Shown here in pieces: positions 17,150 to 24,967 of a stretch of DNA of 37,871 nucleotides. The notes beneath the pieces were generated by a model. It had not been told where the DNA came from and did no database searches. It worked only from the letters and a program-made list of their open reading frames with translations. Location of the stretch: the NCBI GenBank assembly GCA_049299095.1, contig JBAQWV010000110.1, forward strand, positions 1 through 37,871. Direction: 5' to 3'. Source of the stretch: JAAEKA01 sp049299095 (GTDB taxonomy: Bacteria > Chloroflexota > Anaerolineae > JAAEKA01). The translations under genes and the position numbers were made by a program. Position 1 is the stretch's first letter, and every line of letters starts with the position of its first letter.

Positions 17150-17964
17150 GAAGTAACACTCCTTTGGGGTTGCGGACCGCGTAGCCATTCCCAGCCCTTT
17201 ATCAGGGCGGCAATCTGTACAACGGCCAACCAGAAAGCGAAAAAGGTAACGATGATGGGGCCAACACTGACAATCGTCGGGATAAACGCATCAATCGAGC
17301 GCAACGCGCTTTGATACTGACCAACCAGCGCTTCATACGACGAAACCACCTGCTGAGCGTCGTTCAGCGAGCTGTTGATGTCCGTGAGCGATCCGCCAAA
17401 TTGGTTCAGGCTGCGTGCCAGCGAGGGCAGCGTGCCACTGGTGCCGGACAAGTTATCGCCCAACGAGCGCATCGAATCGGGCAGCCCGGAGAGTGTATCG
17501 CTGATACCGGTCAATGACGCACTCAATGGCTGCTGCGGGTCGTAGCTGATATTGAAAAACGGCACGGCGGACATGGTTTCTAGCACACCGTCAATCAACT
17601 GGGCGCTGCCTGCCGCAGCTTTCAGCGTTTCCTGCGTGTTTTCCAGCGTGTCGGGCAGTCCCTGGCCGAGGAAATCGGCCAGCGACTTGAGCGTTGGATT
17701 GGACGAAGACACCGTGTCGGACAGGCTGTCAAAGGTACGTTGCGCCGTGGTGACGCTGCCACTGGCTGCGGTCAGCGATTGGTTAACCACCGTGAACGCG
17801 CCCGTCGTCGTGCCGAGCGTTTGATCCAGCAAGCGCAGTCCTTTGCTGGCCGTGTCTGCCGCGGTGTGACGATAGGCCCAGACCGCGTAGGTTGAGGCGA
17901 CGCTCAGGGCGAGGCTGGCGACGGCCAGAATAACGAGCAAAACACCGGCAATGCGTTTGAGCAT
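17146..17964 (-). CDS. Two-TM membrane protein of unknown function
   Basis: A 272-residue protein with an N-terminal membrane segment (about 5-30) and a C-terminal one (about 233-255). Between them is a roughly 200-residue Ser/Thr/Leu-rich region of repeating amphipathic helix character (SLTAASGSVTTAQRTFDSL and similar), predicted extracytoplasmic and probably coiled-coil. I do not recognise a family; the layout resembles MCE-associated or methyl-accepting-like stalks, but no signature supports either. A strong ribosome site (AAGGAGGAG) precedes ATG 17964. Its stop overlaps the start of the amino-acid binding lipoprotein, so a shared role with that transporter is plausible but unproven. Confidence 0.75.
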   Translation of the reverse strand: MLKRIAGVLLVILAVASLALSVASTYAVWAYRHTAADTASKGLRLLDQTLGTTTGAFTVVNQSLTAASGSVTTAQRTFDSLSDTVSSSNPTLKSLADFLGQGLPDTLENTQETLKAAAGSAQLIDGVLETMSAVPFFNISYDPQQPLSASLTGISDTLSGLPDSMRSLGDNLSGTSGTLPSLARSLNQFGGSLTDINSSLNDAQQVVSSYEALVGQYQSALRSIDAFIPTIVSVGPIIVTFFAFWLAVVQIAALIKGWEWLRGPQPQRSVTS

Positions 17965-18003
17965 AAGCTCCTCCTTGATCGAGACCGGATAAAACGGGAC
18001 GAA

Positions 18004-20925
18004 CTATAACACTTTTGTGATAACCATCGGCGGTTCCAGGCTGGCGTTGGCTGCTTGCAGCGTTTGTTCTGCGCCCAGCACCACGACATTCCCCTGCGCG
18101 GCTACGCGGTCAAGCAGCTCCGCCAGCCCGCGCACATCGTCCACCGTCGCGGCCAATACTTCGTCGCGCAGCCGCTGGCGCAGCGCGTCGTTGTCACCGT
18201 TCAGCACGCGCAGCAGCGAAGTGAACCCCTTGGCGTCGGGCAATTGGTAGCTGTCCAGGTCGCCGATCACACCGATGATGATCTTGTTCACATCCTCCTG
18301 GTTGAGTGATACGTTACGTAGGTAGTCCGCCGAGCCGTCGTAAGCTTGCAGCGTGCCTAGCAGGTTCGGATCGCGGTAAGACAGATAAGCGAAGACGCCG
18401 GAATGGCTGTTGAAGGGGCAAAAACCGCCATACGCGCCGCCCTGCACGCGCACACGATCCCACAGCCAGGTGTTGTCGAGAAATTTCACCGCCACCTGGG
18501 TTGCTCCGTTCAATGTATAGCCCAGGTCGTAAAGGTTCGCACCCTTGCCAACGTAATTCACCTGGGCGGGTACAGCCAGACCCTCGGCCCGCGCGGCAAC
18601 GCCTTGCTCCCAGACGGCTGGCTGGGCTGCACCGGCAGGCAGCGCGGCAATCAGTTCGGCCAGGGCTGGCTGCAACGCGGCGAACGCGTCCGCGTCCACG
18701 GTGATGTTACAAAGCAGGCCGCCGCGGCGAATCAAGGCCGCGTGAACCGCTTGCAGGTCGGCCAACACCCCTTCCCAATCGTTGTCAAGCCGCTGGATGA
18801 GCGAGCGCAGGAAGAACAGATACTGGATGCCGCTAAGCTGCTCGGCCACCCAGTCCGCGGTGGTAAAGTGGGCGCGCAACCGGCGATAGATGGCGATGTG
18901 CCCGCCGGGGATCAGCCCCGCTTCCGCGCCCGCCTTCTCTTCCAGCACGATCTGGCGCAGACGCTCGCGATTGTCCAGCCGCGGGGTGAGCAGCACCTCT
19001 TGCAGAATGTCCAGCAACGCCTGGCCCTTTTCCAACGTGGCCTTGCCGCGCAGGAACAGATAGGCCACGGCCTCGCGGCTGCGCGTGGTTGAGGTGTGTG
19101 CGCTGCGGTAGATGCCGCCCGTTTCCTGGCCGATACGCTGCGACAGGCGCACATAGTCCTGCGCGACTGTGCCCAGACTGAGCAGCAGGCGGCCAAACAA
19201 CTCGCCGTAGGGCAACAAAGGTTGCGGCAGGCTGTGCAGGTCGAAGCCCAGATCGAGGTACAGAATCCCATTGGTGGAGAGATCGTGCGAGAGAACGCGC
19301 ACACCATGAAGGGTCGTTTCCGTTACTGGAATGGTGGATACAGCGCGCGGTAGATCGGCCACGGTCAGGCTGGGGATAGTCGCCAGCGCTTCCGACGTGT
19401 CGGGAGTTTCCTGCAAGGTTTGCAGGCGCTGCATGGTATCCAGCACCGCTTGCAGGTCGTCGTCGTTCATGGTTGAACGGGCCGCCTCTAGCCGCGCCTG
19501 TTCCGCGCCTTCCAGCGCCGTGCGCGCCTGGGCATCCGGTTGCAGCAGAATCACCGTGCGGTGCGTGTTGTCAAGCAGATCGCGGCGGATCAGCGTCTCA
19601 AAAAAGCCGGGCTGCGTGGCCTGCTCCTTCAGCCATTGCAGCGGCGCTTCGTAGGCCAGGTCTTTCAGCGGGTCGCTGCCGTGCAGCCAGCCACCCAGCG
19701 CGCTCAGGAAGTACATCAAACCGCGGGGAAAGCTGCCGGTATTGGCCTCGCGCAGGCGAAATTCGATAGTATTAAGCGACGCGGCCAGCATGGCCGGGTC
19801 AATTCCCTCGCTCGCCAGCGTCGTCAGCGTCTCCAGGATAACCTGCTCAACGCGGTCTGCCTCCGCGGTTGCGATATTCTTCAAGCCGACCGCGAAGACA
19901 GCCTCGCGGAAGTCCGCGTCGTAACCACCGCCGATCACCCCTTCGCCCAGCCCCGAATCGAGTAGCGCCTTGCGCAGTGGTGATGCTTGTGTGCTGACCA
20001 GCGTATGCGACAGAACCTGCCAGGCCAGCGTGGTTTCCAGGTCGGTGACGTCGTTCAGCAGCCAGTTGACGGTGAGATAGCTGCGCCGCGCGTCTGCGGC
20101 GTAGGCTGCTGTCTCGTCGCCCGCGTCATAGCCATAGGCCAGACGGCGGGTGGCGGCAAAGCGCGGCTGCAGGGCAATCGGCGCGACAGGCTCCATCGCA
20201 TCGTAGCGGCTAAGATATTCATCTACTATCCGCAAACGCTCGTCGGAATGGTCGTCGCCATAGAAGAAAATGTAGCTATTGGATGGGTGATAGTGATGCG
20301 CGTAGAAGTTGCGGAACTGTTCGTAGGTCAGATCGGGCATCACTGCCGGGTCGCCACCAGAATCGAGGCCGTAGGCATTATCGGGGAATAGGCTTTGCTG
20401 AATATAACGGTTCAGCAATGCGTCGGGCGAGGAATAGACCCCCTTCATCTCGTTGAAAACCACGCCCTTGTAGGTCAATGGCGCGTCAAGGTCGGCAGCT
20501 TCGTAGTGCCAACCCTGCGTTTGCAGGGTTTCACGCGCCAGCAGCGGCGCAAACACCGCATCGAGATATACCCCAACCAGGTTGTAGAAATCGGCCAGAT
20601 TTTGGCTGGCAACGGGATAGACGGTCTTGTCAGGATAGGTAAAGGCGTTCAGAAAGGTGTTGAGCGAGCCTTGCCGCAGTTGATTGAATGGTTCCTTGAC
20701 TGGATAGCGTTGCGAGCCACATAGCACCGAGTGTTCGAGAATGTGCGGCAAACCAGTGGAATCTTCCGGCGGAGTGGCAAAGCTGATACCAAACACCTTG
20801 TTTTCGTCATCGTTTTCCAGCGACAGCAGGCGCGCGCCCGTTTTATCGTGGCGATACAGCCGCGCTTGCACGTTAATTTCAGAAATCAGGCGGTCTTCGA
20901 CCAGCGTAAATCCATGTGTTGTCAT
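18004..20925 (-). CDS. M16C (PreP/insulinase-family) zinc metallopeptidase
   Basis: A 973-residue peptidase of the presequence-protease-like subfamily, which has two halves forming a closed chamber around peptides. The inverted zinc motif HILEH (His61, Glu64, His65) is intact, followed by the family signature SVLCGSQRYPVKEPF and, further on, VVFNEMKGVYSSPD carrying the third zinc-ligand region. Its length matches the family (about 970-1000). The C-terminal half is the inactive partner domain. No signal peptide, so it is probably cytoplasmic and degrades peptides. GGGAGATGAAAG precedes ATG 20925, with a plausible promoter at 20956-20983. Confidence 0.93.
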   Translation of the reverse strand: MTTHGFTLVEDRLISEINVQARLYRHDKTGARLLSLENDDENKVFGISFATPPEDSTGLPHILEHSVLCGSQRYPVKEPFNQLRQGSLNTFLNAFTYPDKTVYPVASQNLADFYNLVGVYLDAVFAPLLARETLQTQGWHYEAADLDAPLTYKGVVFNEMKGVYSSPDALLNRYIQQSLFPDNAYGLDSGGDPAVMPDLTYEQFRNFYAHHYHPSNSYIFFYGDDHSDERLRIVDEYLSRYDAMEPVAPIALQPRFAATRRLAYGYDAGDETAAYAADARRSYLTVNWLLNDVTDLETTLAWQVLSHTLVSTQASPLRKALLDSGLGEGVIGGGYDADFREAVFAVGLKNIATAEADRVEQVILETLTTLASEGIDPAMLAASLNTIEFRLREANTGSFPRGLMYFLSALGGWLHGSDPLKDLAYEAPLQWLKEQATQPGFFETLIRRDLLDNTHRTVILLQPDAQARTALEGAEQARLEAARSTMNDDDLQAVLDTMQRLQTLQETPDTSEALATIPSLTVADLPRAVSTIPVTETTLHGVRVLSHDLSTNGILYLDLGFDLHSLPQPLLPYGELFGRLLLSLGTVAQDYVRLSQRIGQETGGIYRSAHTSTTRSREAVAYLFLRGKATLEKGQALLDILQEVLLTPRLDNRERLRQIVLEEKAGAEAGLIPGGHIAIYRRLRAHFTTADWVAEQLSGIQYLFFLRSLIQRLDNDWEGVLADLQAVHAALIRRGGLLCNITVDADAFAALQPALAELIAALPAGAAQPAVWEQGVAARAEGLAVPAQVNYVGKGANLYDLGYTLNGATQVAVKFLDNTWLWDRVRVQGGAYGGFCPFNSHSGVFAYLSYRDPNLLGTLQAYDGSADYLRNVSLNQEDVNKIIIGVIGDLDSYQLPDAKGFTSLLRVLNGDNDALRQRLRDEVLAATVDDVRGLAELLDRVAAQGNVVVLGAEQTLQAANASLEPPMVITKVL

Positions 20926-20955
20926 CTTTCATCTCCCTGTAAACGTCTGTCTTGA

Positions 20956-20983
20956 ATTCTACCCTGTGTTGCGACATCCCCAA
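20956..20983 (-). promoter_or_regulatory. Possible promoter for the M16C peptidase
   Basis: On the minus strand TTGGGG (20983-20978) and TAGAAT (20961-20956) are spaced 16 bases apart, about 30 bases upstream of the start codon. The -35 match is partial. Confidence 0.45.
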
Positions 20984-20999
20984 AACGCGTAGCTGGGGG

Positions 21000-21515
21000 C
21001 TAGCAGGCGGCGACGCCGAAGCGTTCCAGTGTTAACAGCGCATCTTTGCGGTGCAGGCCCCAGCGGTAACCGCTCAGGCTGCCATCTGCGCGCAACGCCC
21101 GGTGACAGGGGATCACCAGCGCAGCCGCGTTGCTGCCACACGCATGCCCGACCGCGCGCGTAGCGGTTGGTTGGCCCAGCGCCACCGCGATCTGGCCGTA
21201 GGTGCGCGTTTCTCCATAGGGAATGGCTTGCAGTTCCTGCCAGACGCGTTGCTGAAACGCTGTGCCATGCACATCCAGCGGCAGCGACAGGTCGCGCGCA
21301 GCGCCGCGCAGGTACGCCAACAGTGTATCCATCCAGTCGGTCAGGTCGGCCCGTTCATCCTCCGGTTGCGCCGCGGGAAAATCATGCAGAAAGGCCGCGC
21401 GGATCGCGTCGAGGGTGTCATCCAGCCCAACGAAACAAATACCCTGCGGCGTGGCTGCCACGAGCAGCGCGCCGAGTGGGCTGGCAGTGATGCGGTACTG
21501 AATGGGAGGCAACAT
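21000..21515 (-). CDS. ogt: Methylated-DNA--protein-cysteine methyltransferase
   Basis: A 171-residue O6-alkylguanine repair protein. The active-site motif is PCHR (Cys137) within LVIPCHRALRADG, preceded by the helix-turn-helix region RTYGQIAVALGQPTATRAVGHA with its arginine finger, and ending in the GYRWGL substrate loop. The N-terminal half is the usual variable ribonuclease-H-like domain. It transfers alkyl groups from O6-guanine to its own cysteine, a suicide reaction. AAGGAGT lies upstream of ATG 21515. It lies between the NYN/HEAT gene and the M16C peptidase on the same strand and may share a transcript with the former. Confidence 0.95.
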   Translation of the reverse strand: MLPPIQYRITASPLGALLVAATPQGICFVGLDDTLDAIRAAFLHDFPAAQPEDERADLTDWMDTLLAYLRGAARDLSLPLDVHGTAFQQRVWQELQAIPYGETRTYGQIAVALGQPTATRAVGHACGSNAAALVIPCHRALRADGSLSGYRWGLHRKDALLTLERFGVAAC

Positions 21516-21548
21516 GACGACATACTCCTTGGCGTGCTGGGATTGTTC

Positions 21549-22436
21549 TCAATGCCGCGCTTGTAACTGTTGCAGGCTGGCCGCGGCTGCCTTACGCACC
21601 TTCGGCTTGGGGTCTTGCAGCCCTGTACGCAGCGCAGCCGCGGCCGCGCTGCCGCCCAACCGCCCCAATGCCTGTGCGGCCGCCTCGCGTACCATGCCCG
21701 ATCCATCGCCTGTCAGCCGCTGACCGATGGCAGACACCGCCGCAGGGTCGCCCAAGTCAGCCAACGCCAACAGCGCGGCCGCGCGCACTTGCCCCGCGCG
21801 ATGGCTCAGCGCATCCAGCAGCGGCTCCAGGCCCGCGCGGCCACCGAAACGCCCCAGCCAGCGCGCGGCGCGCTCCGCTTCAGCGATGTCATCGCCGTAC
21901 AAGCGTTCGATCCATACATCAGTCGCCAGCGCGATGTCGCCACCAAAGCGCGCCTGATCTTTCGCGCCTTGCAAGAAACCCTGATAAATATCTACAAACT
22001 CCGGCGCACGGACATCTGGCGGTGGCTCCGAAGCGGCAGTTGTGACTATGCCGCGCGCAGGCATCAGTTCCTCGACAAATTGACGGGCCGAGCGCACCTG
22101 TCCCCCGGCGGCCCGCACCTTGCCAGCCAGTCCTTGATCGTTGGTGACGACCGTTACCTGGCGCGGCTGCCGGCTAGCCTTCAGCAGTTGCACAATCACC
22201 GCATCCGCCTCGACGTTGGAAGGGGCAAAGCGCACGGTCACGCCATCGCCCGACATCTGCCAATGCGGCGACGGCCCCACGCCGCTGTCGAAGACCACGG
22301 TCAACGGCTGACGGCGGGCCAGCGCAAAGGTACGCAGTCGCTGCACCAGTTGCCATTCATCATCCGGGTCAGTAAGGTCAATATCGGGCATCACACCAAT
22401 CAGGTTGTGCCCGTCAATCAGCAAAGTCATACCCAC
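21549..22436 (-). CDS. NYN/PIN-like RNase domain fused to HEAT repeats
   Basis: A 295-residue protein in two parts. Residues 1-135 form a YacP/NYN-type PIN-like nuclease fold: the first strand TLLIDGHNLIG carries the catalytic Asp, and VEADAVIVQLL and VVTNDQGLAGK carry the other acidic residues. After an Ala/Pro linker, residues about 155-295 are HEAT/PBS-lyase-type repeats (AERAARWLGRFGG, RAAALLALADLGD, REAAAQALGRLGG, RKAAAASLQQL). The nuclease half is probably an RNase and the repeats a protein-binding scaffold; both roles are inferred from the folds. It is transcribed divergently from the aroK-aroB fusion. Confidence 0.88.
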   Translation of the reverse strand: MGMTLLIDGHNLIGVMPDIDLTDPDDEWQLVQRLRTFALARRQPLTVVFDSGVGPSPHWQMSGDGVTVRFAPSNVEADAVIVQLLKASRQPRQVTVVTNDQGLAGKVRAAGGQVRSARQFVEELMPARGIVTTAASEPPPDVRAPEFVDIYQGFLQGAKDQARFGGDIALATDVWIERLYGDDIAEAERAARWLGRFGGRAGLEPLLDALSHRAGQVRAAALLALADLGDPAAVSAIGQRLTGDGSGMVREAAAQALGRLGGSAAAAALRTGLQDPKPKVRKAAAASLQQLQARH

Positions 22437-22499
22437 ATTAAATCAGCAAAGCAGGGAATCGGCAAGCCGCCGGGGCTGGCGCAGCCGCGCCGTTCGACG

Positions 22500-22505
22500 T
22501 ATAAT
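22500..22505 (+). promoter_or_regulatory. -10 box for the aroK-aroB gene
   Basis: A perfect TATAAT sits 62 bases before the start codon. No convincing -35 box is seen at 16-18 bases upstream. A 10-bp hairpin begins three bases after it. Confidence 0.5.
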
Positions 22506-22508
22506 GCT

Positions 22509-22532
22509 GCGTGCTGGCACGCGCCAGCACGC
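22509..22532. promoter_or_regulatory. Palindrome in the aroK-aroB leader
   Basis: The 10-bp arms at 22509-22518 and 22523-22532 are perfect, with the 4-base loop ACGC. Starting right after the -10 box, it would overlap the transcription start and could be an operator or a 5'-leader stem. Confidence 0.7.
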
Positions 22533-22566
22533 GGTTAGACGAATTCCAACCCCCTTTTTACACATC

Positions 22567-24147
22567 ATGCCTTCCAATAACATTATTCTCACCGGCTTTA
22601 TGGGCACGGGCAAGACCGCGGTTGGTCAGGCCATCGCCGAGCGCCTGGGTCGCTGGTTTGTCGACGTGGACGCAGTGATTGAGCGGCAGGCCGGCAGACC
22701 GATCCACCAAATCTTTGCCCAGGACGGCGAACCAGCTTTTCGGGCGCTGGAAACCGAGGTCATTCGCTCTCTGACGAATGAAAGCAATCTGGTAATCAGC
22801 ACCGGCGGCGGCGCGCTGCTGTCGCCGATCAACCGGCAGCGGTTGCAAGCCAGTGGCGTGCTTGTTTGCCTGCGCGCGTCCGTAGACACACTACTGGCGC
22901 GGCTGGCTGATACCACCAACCGACCGCTGCTGGCCGGGCCAGATCGTCGTGCCCGCATTGCTACGCTGCTGGCCCAGCGCGCCGCACTGTACGACGCCAT
23001 TCCCTTGCAGGTGGATACCGACCGGTTAAGCGTGCCGGAAGTGGCTGAAGCCGTGATCCGACTGGCGCGACAGGCAGGCCCCGGCCCGCAACGCATCCCC
23101 GTCATACATCCGGCGGGCAGCTATGACATCCTGATCGGTGAAGGGCTGCTAAACGAAGCCGGCCCGGCGCTGCTGGCTGCCGGTTTGGCGGCTGGGGCAT
23201 GCGCCATCGTGACCCAGCCCGCGCTGATCGGCCACGCCAGCTGTCTGGCTGACGCTCTGCAAGCACAAGGCTTTCGCCCGACGGTGATCGAAATACCCGC
23301 GGGCGAGCAATACAAGACGCTAGCGACGGTGGCCGACCTGTACGATGCCTTTATCGCGGCTGGGCTGGATCGGCGCAGCCCGGTGTTGGCACTCGGCGGT
23401 GGTGTGGTGGGAGATGTAGCAGGCTTTGCCGCGGCCAGTTTTCTACGTGGCGTGCCCTTCGTGCAGATTCCCACCAGCCTGCTGGCGATGGTAGATGCCA
23501 GCGTGGGCGGCAAGACAGGGGTGGACTTGCCGCAGGGCAAAAACCTGGTGGGCGCGTTCAAACAGCCCGCGCTGGTGCTGATGGACCCGGAAACGCTGGC
23601 TTCGCTACCCTCCGATGAGTTTCGCAGCGGCTTGGCCGAGGTGGTGAAGCACGGCATGATCGGCGACCCCGACCTGTTCGAGGTGATGGAAGGGCGCGCG
23701 GTGCTGGCGTTGAGCGATTTGCTGGCGCGCGCGGTGCAGGTCAAGGTGGATGTGGTACAGCAGGACCCGTTCGAGCAGGGCAGACGTGCGGTGCTGAACC
23801 TGGGTCACACCTTTGCGCACCCGTTGGAAACGCTGTCGAACTATCAGATGCGCCACGGCGAGGCGGTCAGTATCGGTCTGGTGATGGCAACGCGGCTGGC
23901 CGCGCGCCTGGGTGTGTGCGAGGCAGCATTGGTCGTCCGGCTGGAAAGCGCGCTCGAACGTCTCGGCTTGCCCACGCGCGCGCCCGGCTTCGATCCGGCG
24001 CAGGTGGTGGCTGGCATGAGCACTGACAAAAAGCGCGTGCAGGGGCGCTTGCGTTTCGTGTTACCGCGTGCGCTGGGGGATGTGGAGGTTTTCGACGCCG
24101 TGCCCGCGGCGGATGTGCTGATGGTAGTAGAGTCGGTGGCTAGTTAG
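22567..24147 (+). CDS. aroKB: Bifunctional shikimate kinase / 3-dehydroquinate synthase
   Basis: A 526-residue fusion of two shikimate-pathway enzymes. Residues 1-165 are shikimate kinase: P-loop GFMGTGKT (Lys16), shikimate-binding DVDAVIE, FRALE and the STGGG motif. Residues about 175-526 are 3-dehydroquinate synthase: LALGGGVVGDVAGFAAA for NAD binding, IPTSLLAMVDASVGGKTGV, and the zinc-ligand regions AEVVKHGMIG and NLGHTFAHPLE. AroB acts on DAHP to start the ring and AroK phosphorylates shikimate later, so these are non-consecutive steps leading to chorismate. I chose ATG 22567 because the next residues open the first kinase strand; the frame is open from 22405. Shine-Dalgarno is weak. Confidence 0.95.
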   Translation: MPSNNIILTGFMGTGKTAVGQAIAERLGRWFVDVDAVIERQAGRPIHQIFAQDGEPAFRALETEVIRSLTNESNLVISTGGGALLSPINRQRLQASGVLVCLRASVDTLLARLADTTNRPLLAGPDRRARIATLLAQRAALYDAIPLQVDTDRLSVPEVAEAVIRLARQAGPGPQRIPVIHPAGSYDILIGEGLLNEAGPALLAAGLAAGACAIVTQPALIGHASCLADALQAQGFRPTVIEIPAGEQYKTLATVADLYDAFIAAGLDRRSPVLALGGGVVGDVAGFAAASFLRGVPFVQIPTSLLAMVDASVGGKTGVDLPQGKNLVGAFKQPALVLMDPETLASLPSDEFRSGLAEVVKHGMIGDPDLFEVMEGRAVLALSDLLARAVQVKVDVVQQDPFEQGRRAVLNLGHTFAHPLETLSNYQMRHGEAVSIGLVMATRLAARLGVCEAALVVRLESALERLGLPTRAPGFDPAQVVAGMSTDKKRVQGRLRFVLPRALGDVEVFDAVPAADVLMVVESVAS

Positions 24148-24196
24148 GGATAATCGGCGAAAGCAAGGTGCGCCAGCTACGGCAGAGCGTCCCAGT

Positions 24197-24901
24197 TTAT
24201 GCCGATGCGTCTTCAGCCCCGCCCGTCATACGTCTGAGCGCGGCAGCCGCGGCCTCGCGCACCCGCCAGTCTTCGCGCGGGTTGGCTTGCTGCGCAGCCA
24301 GCACAGCTTGACTGGCCGCGTCGCCCCATTTCCCCAACGCGAGCGCGGCGCCCCGGCGCACCATCAACGACTGATCACTGCCCAGCAGCTTCAGCAGCGT
24401 CGGTTGCACGGATGGGATTACCAGACTGCTTTGTGCAGCCGTTGGGGGTGTCATGCGTCCCAGCGCCTCCGCTGCACTCTGCCGCACGTCGGCATCGCGA
24501 TTCAATAACAAGCTCAACAACGCTTCCACGGTGTCCTCGGAGGTCGGCATCACGCCAAACCCATCGGCTGCGGCCGCCTGCATCACGGGATTATTGCTGA
24601 CCGCCGCCTTTAGCAGCGCTTGCAGTGCCGTTTCTGTGCCGATGCGTCCCAGGCTCAACGCAGCTTCCGAACGCAGGAGCGGATCGGGATTATTCAGCAG
24701 AGCAGCCAGCGCGGCCACCGCCTCGTAACCGGGATCGAACTGGGCCAGTGCGGTCGCGGCCTGCCAACGCGCTGCCGGACGTTCGCCCTGTAGTTCGGCC
24801 AGCAGAGCTTGGCGCTCGTCAGGCTCAAGCCTGCGTCGCGACGGTTGTCCCTCTGCGTTAAAGCGTTTTAGCCAATTTTGTACGGTTTGCAGCATAGCCA
24901 T
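24197..24901 (-). CDS. HEAT-repeat protein
   Basis: A 234-residue all-helical protein built of about five HEAT/PBS-lyase-like repeats: ARWQAATALAQFD, RSEAALSLGRIG, MQAAAADGFGVM, RQSAAEALGRM, RRGAALALGKWG and REAAAAALRRM. The N-terminal 30 residues are charged (NWLKRFNAEGQPSRRRL). No catalytic domain, signal peptide or membrane segment is seen. It presumably scaffolds protein contacts; partner unknown. It converges on the aroK-aroB fusion and is the second HEAT-repeat gene flanking that enzyme. Confidence 0.85.
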   Translation of the reverse strand: MAMLQTVQNWLKRFNAEGQPSRRRLEPDERQALLAELQGERPAARWQAATALAQFDPGYEAVAALAALLNNPDPLLRSEAALSLGRIGTETALQALLKAAVSNNPVMQAAAADGFGVMPTSEDTVEALLSLLLNRDADVRQSAAEALGRMTPPTAAQSSLVIPSVQPTLLKLLGSDQSLMVRRGAALALGKWGDAASQAVLAAQQANPREDWRVREAAAAALRRMTGGAEDASA

Positions 24902-24920
24902 TCATCCTGTTACGGAAATG

Positions 24921-24937
24921 CGGACTTTTGAAGTCCG
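24921..24937. repeat. Small perfect hairpin (7-bp arms)
   Basis: CGGACTT and AAGTCCG pair around a TTG loop, between the DUF1015 and HEAT-repeat genes on the minus strand. No T-run follows on either strand, so terminator function is doubtful; it may be a leader stem or a fragment of a dispersed repeat. Confidence 0.5.
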
Positions 24938-24967
24938 GGGTCTTACAATGATAGCCCCGCCCTGTTG

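Noticed and set aside
21570..22538. 322-codon plus-strand open frame opposite the NYN/HEAT gene
   Set aside because: Antisense to a gene with recognisable nuclease and repeat motifs; no ribosome site.
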